NCBI RefSeq assembly: GCF_018446385.1
Contig: NC_056001.1
Location: 10,782,672-10,846,671 of the forward strand
From: Zingiber officinale
Lineage: Eukaryota; Streptophyta; Magnoliopsida; Zingiberales; Zingiberaceae
Direction: 5' to 3'
DNA: 64,000 nt
The notes under the pieces were generated by a model. It ran no database searches, was not told the origin of the DNA, and worked only from the letters and a program-made list of their open reading frames with translations. Numbering within the stretch: position 1 is the first letter of the stretch; each line of letters starts with the position of its first letter. Of the stretch, positions 62,138-64,000 are shown piece after piece. Position numbers and translations under genes: made by a program.

Positions 62138-64000
62138 GTGAATGTTCTTTTCTTGTTTTTTTTGTAAAATCTCTCCTTCTCTGTCAAGTTTATTCTATCA
62201 TTGTTAAAGGAATTACTGATTCAGTTTGGTTTAAGCTATCAATATCAGTATACACAAATGATATTCTAGGAAAATGGAGTTGATCTTGTTCTTCCAAGTT
62301 TCAAGATATGGCTCCATAAAAAAAAATAGGCACTCTTCTAAGGGAATCGACTGCTGTTCAAAATAATTTAACACTCCCATCTGAGACTTTCGTGAAGTTT
62401 TGACAATTATAGGACTACATCATCTGCTTCCAAAAAAGAAAAAAATCTGGAGAAGCTCAAGTTTTGCAAGAGTTTTATGCCCCGATGGTTTAGTAGCTGA
62501 TCCTGATTAGGTGAATATAGCTTATGTGCTTTTGGTTTCTATAATTCCAGTGAGATTCATTAGGACCCTACAAGCTACGGAGATGAGTTTTCCTATGTAG
62601 TAGAAGGTTTAGACTTGCTCTCTAACTGTAGTGGTTGTTAATACACTGTCTATTGGTTCCACGGTGATGGTTATCAATACATGGATAGCTTTTAACTATA
62701 ATAAGGGGTGTTCAACAACAGTAAAAGCTGGAAAAGAATGTTAGTAATATCGGCTCAAACAAGGACATCATAATGAACCTTAGAGTGAACAAGTGTGTCT
62801 TTCCAAATCAGTCTTTCCAAAGTCTAAATTTGAAATTTACAAAAGAGTCCATAAGAAGCATCAAATTTTGGTGTGAATGAGAAGGCATGTAGTAATTTGG
62901 ACATTTGCATAATTTAAGTGATAAAATAGGAGATTTGGACCTAACCAACAATGTAATATATCTGAACTGTCTGATCCAATTTGGTTTAGTAAAATTTTGA
63001 CTGCCTGGAAGTGGAAAATCTCAACATTTACTCTTAGTATTTCTATAATATTTTTGGATGGAGAGAATGGTCTAGCTAAGGATTAGGAATGCTATGTTAT
63101 CACTCTTTTCTGTTTTCTACCCTCCTAATAAAACAAATCCTACCAATTTTACTGTTTATTTTCCCTATATTGTGGATCCTGATAAATTTATCCCTTGGTG
63201 GCATCTTCTTCAATTGCTTGAATGTGAAATTGAAGCACTTCTATGTTATTATTCTACTGTTGCACTTGTTTAATCAATTATCTATGATTAGATTTCTTTC
63301 TATCTGCTATTATTGAAGGTTGTATGTGAAATATCTATTACACATTATCACATGGGTATACATAGGAGTCATGATAAAAACCCTATTCTTAAAGTATTAA
63401 TGTGAACTAAACTCATTACCCCTAGTAACCTATTGAAAATATTTTAACACTCAAGTTGAATCCTTATATTTATCGAAGTTGGTTATATAAATTTGAAAAG
63501 TTCTACTAAATATAAAGTGGTAACACTAACCGAGATCATGACTATGACTGTCAAATGAAAGCATAGTACTTGTATGCAGGTAAAAACGAAACATAAAAAA
63601 GTTAATAGAGCATGCAACTAACAAACTCTTAGAGCTCAGATCTGCATATGACCAATGATGTGCTTGACCTAAAATTAATACATCAACAAAGAGAGGACAA
63701 AGAGAGCAAGGATGAAGTGAAACAAGCATGAAGAGAAAGATCTCCCTTGAGTGAGCTTTTTCACAAAATTAGTTTCCTCTGCAATAGATTGAAGGAAAAG
63801 GGAAGCATTTGAAGGTTATGAAGGAAAGATAGTTGGCACAACTCAACTCTTTATTGGACATGACAAATAAGAACAGAACATTTTCTCCAGCTCCACCTTT
63901 TGTTGGATATAACAATATGGATATAAGATATTTTCATTGGTTAGGTTTTCGGCGGAGATGGAAGAAGTTAGTAGAAACCAATACTGGGGAGATTAAGCAA
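62138..64000 (+). other. Probably intron of the IGR-motif gene, to the window end
   Basis: No acceptor followed by an R-K-L-I-like continuation was found, and there is no other recognisable gene. Sequence is AT-rich. Confidence 0.45.

Overview
This is a flowering-plant nuclear window, most likely a commelinid monocot. The evidence is spliced genes with plant-specific families (CIPK, R2R3-MYB, WAT1-related, DUF1685, a bHLH of the EAT1/bHLH10-89-91 type), GC-rich exons in AT-rich intergenic DNA, and plant Copia, Gypsy, CACTA and hAT elements. A Zingiberales-like source is a guess from overall look only.

Host genes, left to right: a DUF1685 gene (minus, 2749-3601); a CIPK1-like calcium-signalling kinase with 13 exons (plus, 19561-22368); a bHLH transcription factor of a tapetum-related clade (plus, 23981-25071); a ubiquitin-eS31 ribosomal fusion (plus, 26133-26606); a YTH-domain m6A reader (minus, 29023 to about 33466, 5' exon near 35 kb); a WAT1-related EamA transporter (plus, 39124-40957); an R2R3-MYB of subgroup 20 (plus, 60030-60969); and the first two exons of an IGR-motif (mS41-type) mitoribosomal protein (plus, 61777-62137, unfinished). 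I rebuilt exon boundaries by hand from GT/AG sites and phase. The genes are separately promoted and do not form one pathway.

Repeats fill most of the rest. The left edge is the 3' part of a Ty3/gypsy element with an antisense ORF. At 7.07-18.72 kb an old tandem duplication holds, in its second copy, a young Ty1/copia element (8946-17025, LTRs differing at about 3 of 330 sites) and a 720-bp non-autonomous hAT (17508-18227); the first copy keeps both empty sites. Two SINEs of one family (35824-36034 and 59137-59275) have 17- and 21-bp target duplications. A Mutator-type MITE (37512-38096) has a 10-bp duplication. A complete-ended CACTA (43308-50141) has a decayed transposase but an open second gene. 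It is followed by a hAT 3' end, a 149-bp satellite split by a 1.4-kb solo LTR, and a 2.4-kb solo LTR with perfect TACTT duplications.

Nothing here is clearly a new biological system. The nearest candidate is an extra open frame in the leader of the copia element, encoding an acidic protein with a C-terminal membrane segment and a faint resemblance to gag.
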